Origin: Gemmatimonadota bacterium
GTDB taxonomy: Bacteria; Gemmatimonadota; Gemmatimonadetes; Gemmatimonadales; GWC2-71-9
Length of the DNA: 5,861 nucleotides
Assembly: GCA_027294815.1 (NCBI GenBank)
Contig: JAPULP010000298.1
Coordinates: 1 to 5,861, forward strand
Direction: 5' to 3'
Shown: in pieces, positions 5,494 through 5,861 of the stretch
How positions within the stretch are numbered: position 1 is the first letter of the stretch
Layout: every line of letters begins with the position of its first letter
The notes under the pieces: generated by a model
What the model saw: the letters and a program-made list of their open reading frames with translations, nothing else
Databases searched by the model: none
What the model was told of the DNA's origin: nothing
Translations under genes and position numbers: made by a program

Positions 5494-5861
5494 TTACTGC
5501 TCGACGCGCAGTTTCCGGGTGTAGGTTTCACCACCCACCGTGACGTGGACCCAGTAGTCGCCGGTTTCCGCCAGCGGGGCTCCACCGCCTGGGCCTCCAA
5601 ACCCCCCGAATCCCCCAAAACCACCTCGTCCCCCACCTGGATTCAGGAGTCGGGCGATCTGCCGGATGTCGAGTCCGCCCGGGCCACCCCCACCCCCACC
5701 CCCACCCCTACCCCCAAAACCGCCGCCGAACCCACCCCGCCCACCTTGCGATTCAGCCGGCCGCTCGACGAATCCAGTCTCTCCCCCCGCCCCCCCCCGA
5801 CCCCCCCGCCGTCGCCCCCCCAATCGGCGCCCCCCCAGCGCGGTGGCCCCCCCCGCCCCCC
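5494..5861 (-). CDS. C-terminal part of a probable BNR/VPS10-type propeller protein (partial)
   Basis: This frame is open from its TAA at 5494-5496 to the window edge, so only the last 122 or so residues are present and the true start is outside. The final part, GDYWVHVTVGGETYTRKLRVEQ in pattern, is a small beta domain like the one ending large secreted proteins with BNR/VPS10-type (sortilin-like, glycosyl hydrolase-like) repeats in Gemmatimonadota and Acidobacteriota. Before it lie two glycine-rich stretches (GGRGGFGG type) around the short segment LDIRQIARLLNP. An in-frame TTG at 5823 is an unlikely start because the frame continues upstream in the same glycine/arginine-rich style. None of the catalytic or propeller repeats is in view, so the family name rests on the tail alone. 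The residues nearest the edge come from homopolymer runs and may be wrong. Confidence 0.65.
   Translation of the reverse strand, partial: GAGGATALGGRRLGGRRRGGRGGAGGETGFVERPAESQGGRGGFGGGFGGRGGGGGGGGPGGLDIRQIARLLNPGGGRGGFGGFGGFGGPGGGAPLAETGDYWVHVTVGGETYTRKLRVEQ
5782..5861. other. Poly-C-rich, low-complexity window end
   Basis: Seven C runs of 6 to 9 bases occur here (for example 5790-5798, 5801-5807, 5815-5821, 5830-5836, 5847-5854). In the minus-strand gene they read as GGG glycine codons. Run lengths exceed those in the glycine-rich part just before it, where GGT, GGC and GGG alternate. This may be true low-complexity coding sequence or sequencing error near a contig end. Confidence 0.6.

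Overview
The window reads as a GC-rich bacterial chromosome fragment, most likely from Gemmatimonadota or a related Acidobacteriota-like lineage. That placement is inferred from three family signatures: a PadR regulator overlapping an orphan, duplicated MacB/FtsX-type permease (the ADOP arrangement); a lipoprotein built from DUF5666-like repeats; and the glycine-rich tail of what looks like a large BNR/VPS10-type beta-propeller protein. No phylogenetic marker is present, so the placement is tentative. I see no tRNA, rRNA, CRISPR array, insertion sequence or phage gene.

Layout. Positions 1-254 are non-coding and unusually rich in dyad symmetries, including an exact TGTGA-N6-TCACA site (85-100) and a 9-bp inverted repeat (50-73). 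A PadR-type regulator (255-617, +) overlaps by 4 bp an 899- or 900-residue two-module permease (614-3316, +), so the two form one operon. Just after the permease stop lies a patchwork of four different short tandem repeats (3322-3446), the first a strong G-quadruplex motif, followed by about 190 bp of plain intergenic sequence. A 588-residue lipoprotein (3637-5403, +) follows; its second half is four tandem units of about 83-90 residues. A perfect 16-bp stem with T-runs on both strands (5436-5474) is a bidirectional terminator separating it from a convergent gene (5494 to the window edge, -), of which only the C-terminal end is present. The last 80 bases contain many runs of 6 to 9 C and may be partly unreliable.

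How the parts may work together. The PadR protein probably controls its own operon and thus the permease, which would sit in the inner membrane and lacks an ATPase in this window. The lipoprotein is probably an envelope protein of unknown role; nothing seen links it functionally to the permease. No clearly new multi-gene system is visible. The least explained elements are the stacked dyads upstream of padR, the composite microsatellite block with its G-quadruplex, and the repeat architecture of the lipoprotein.
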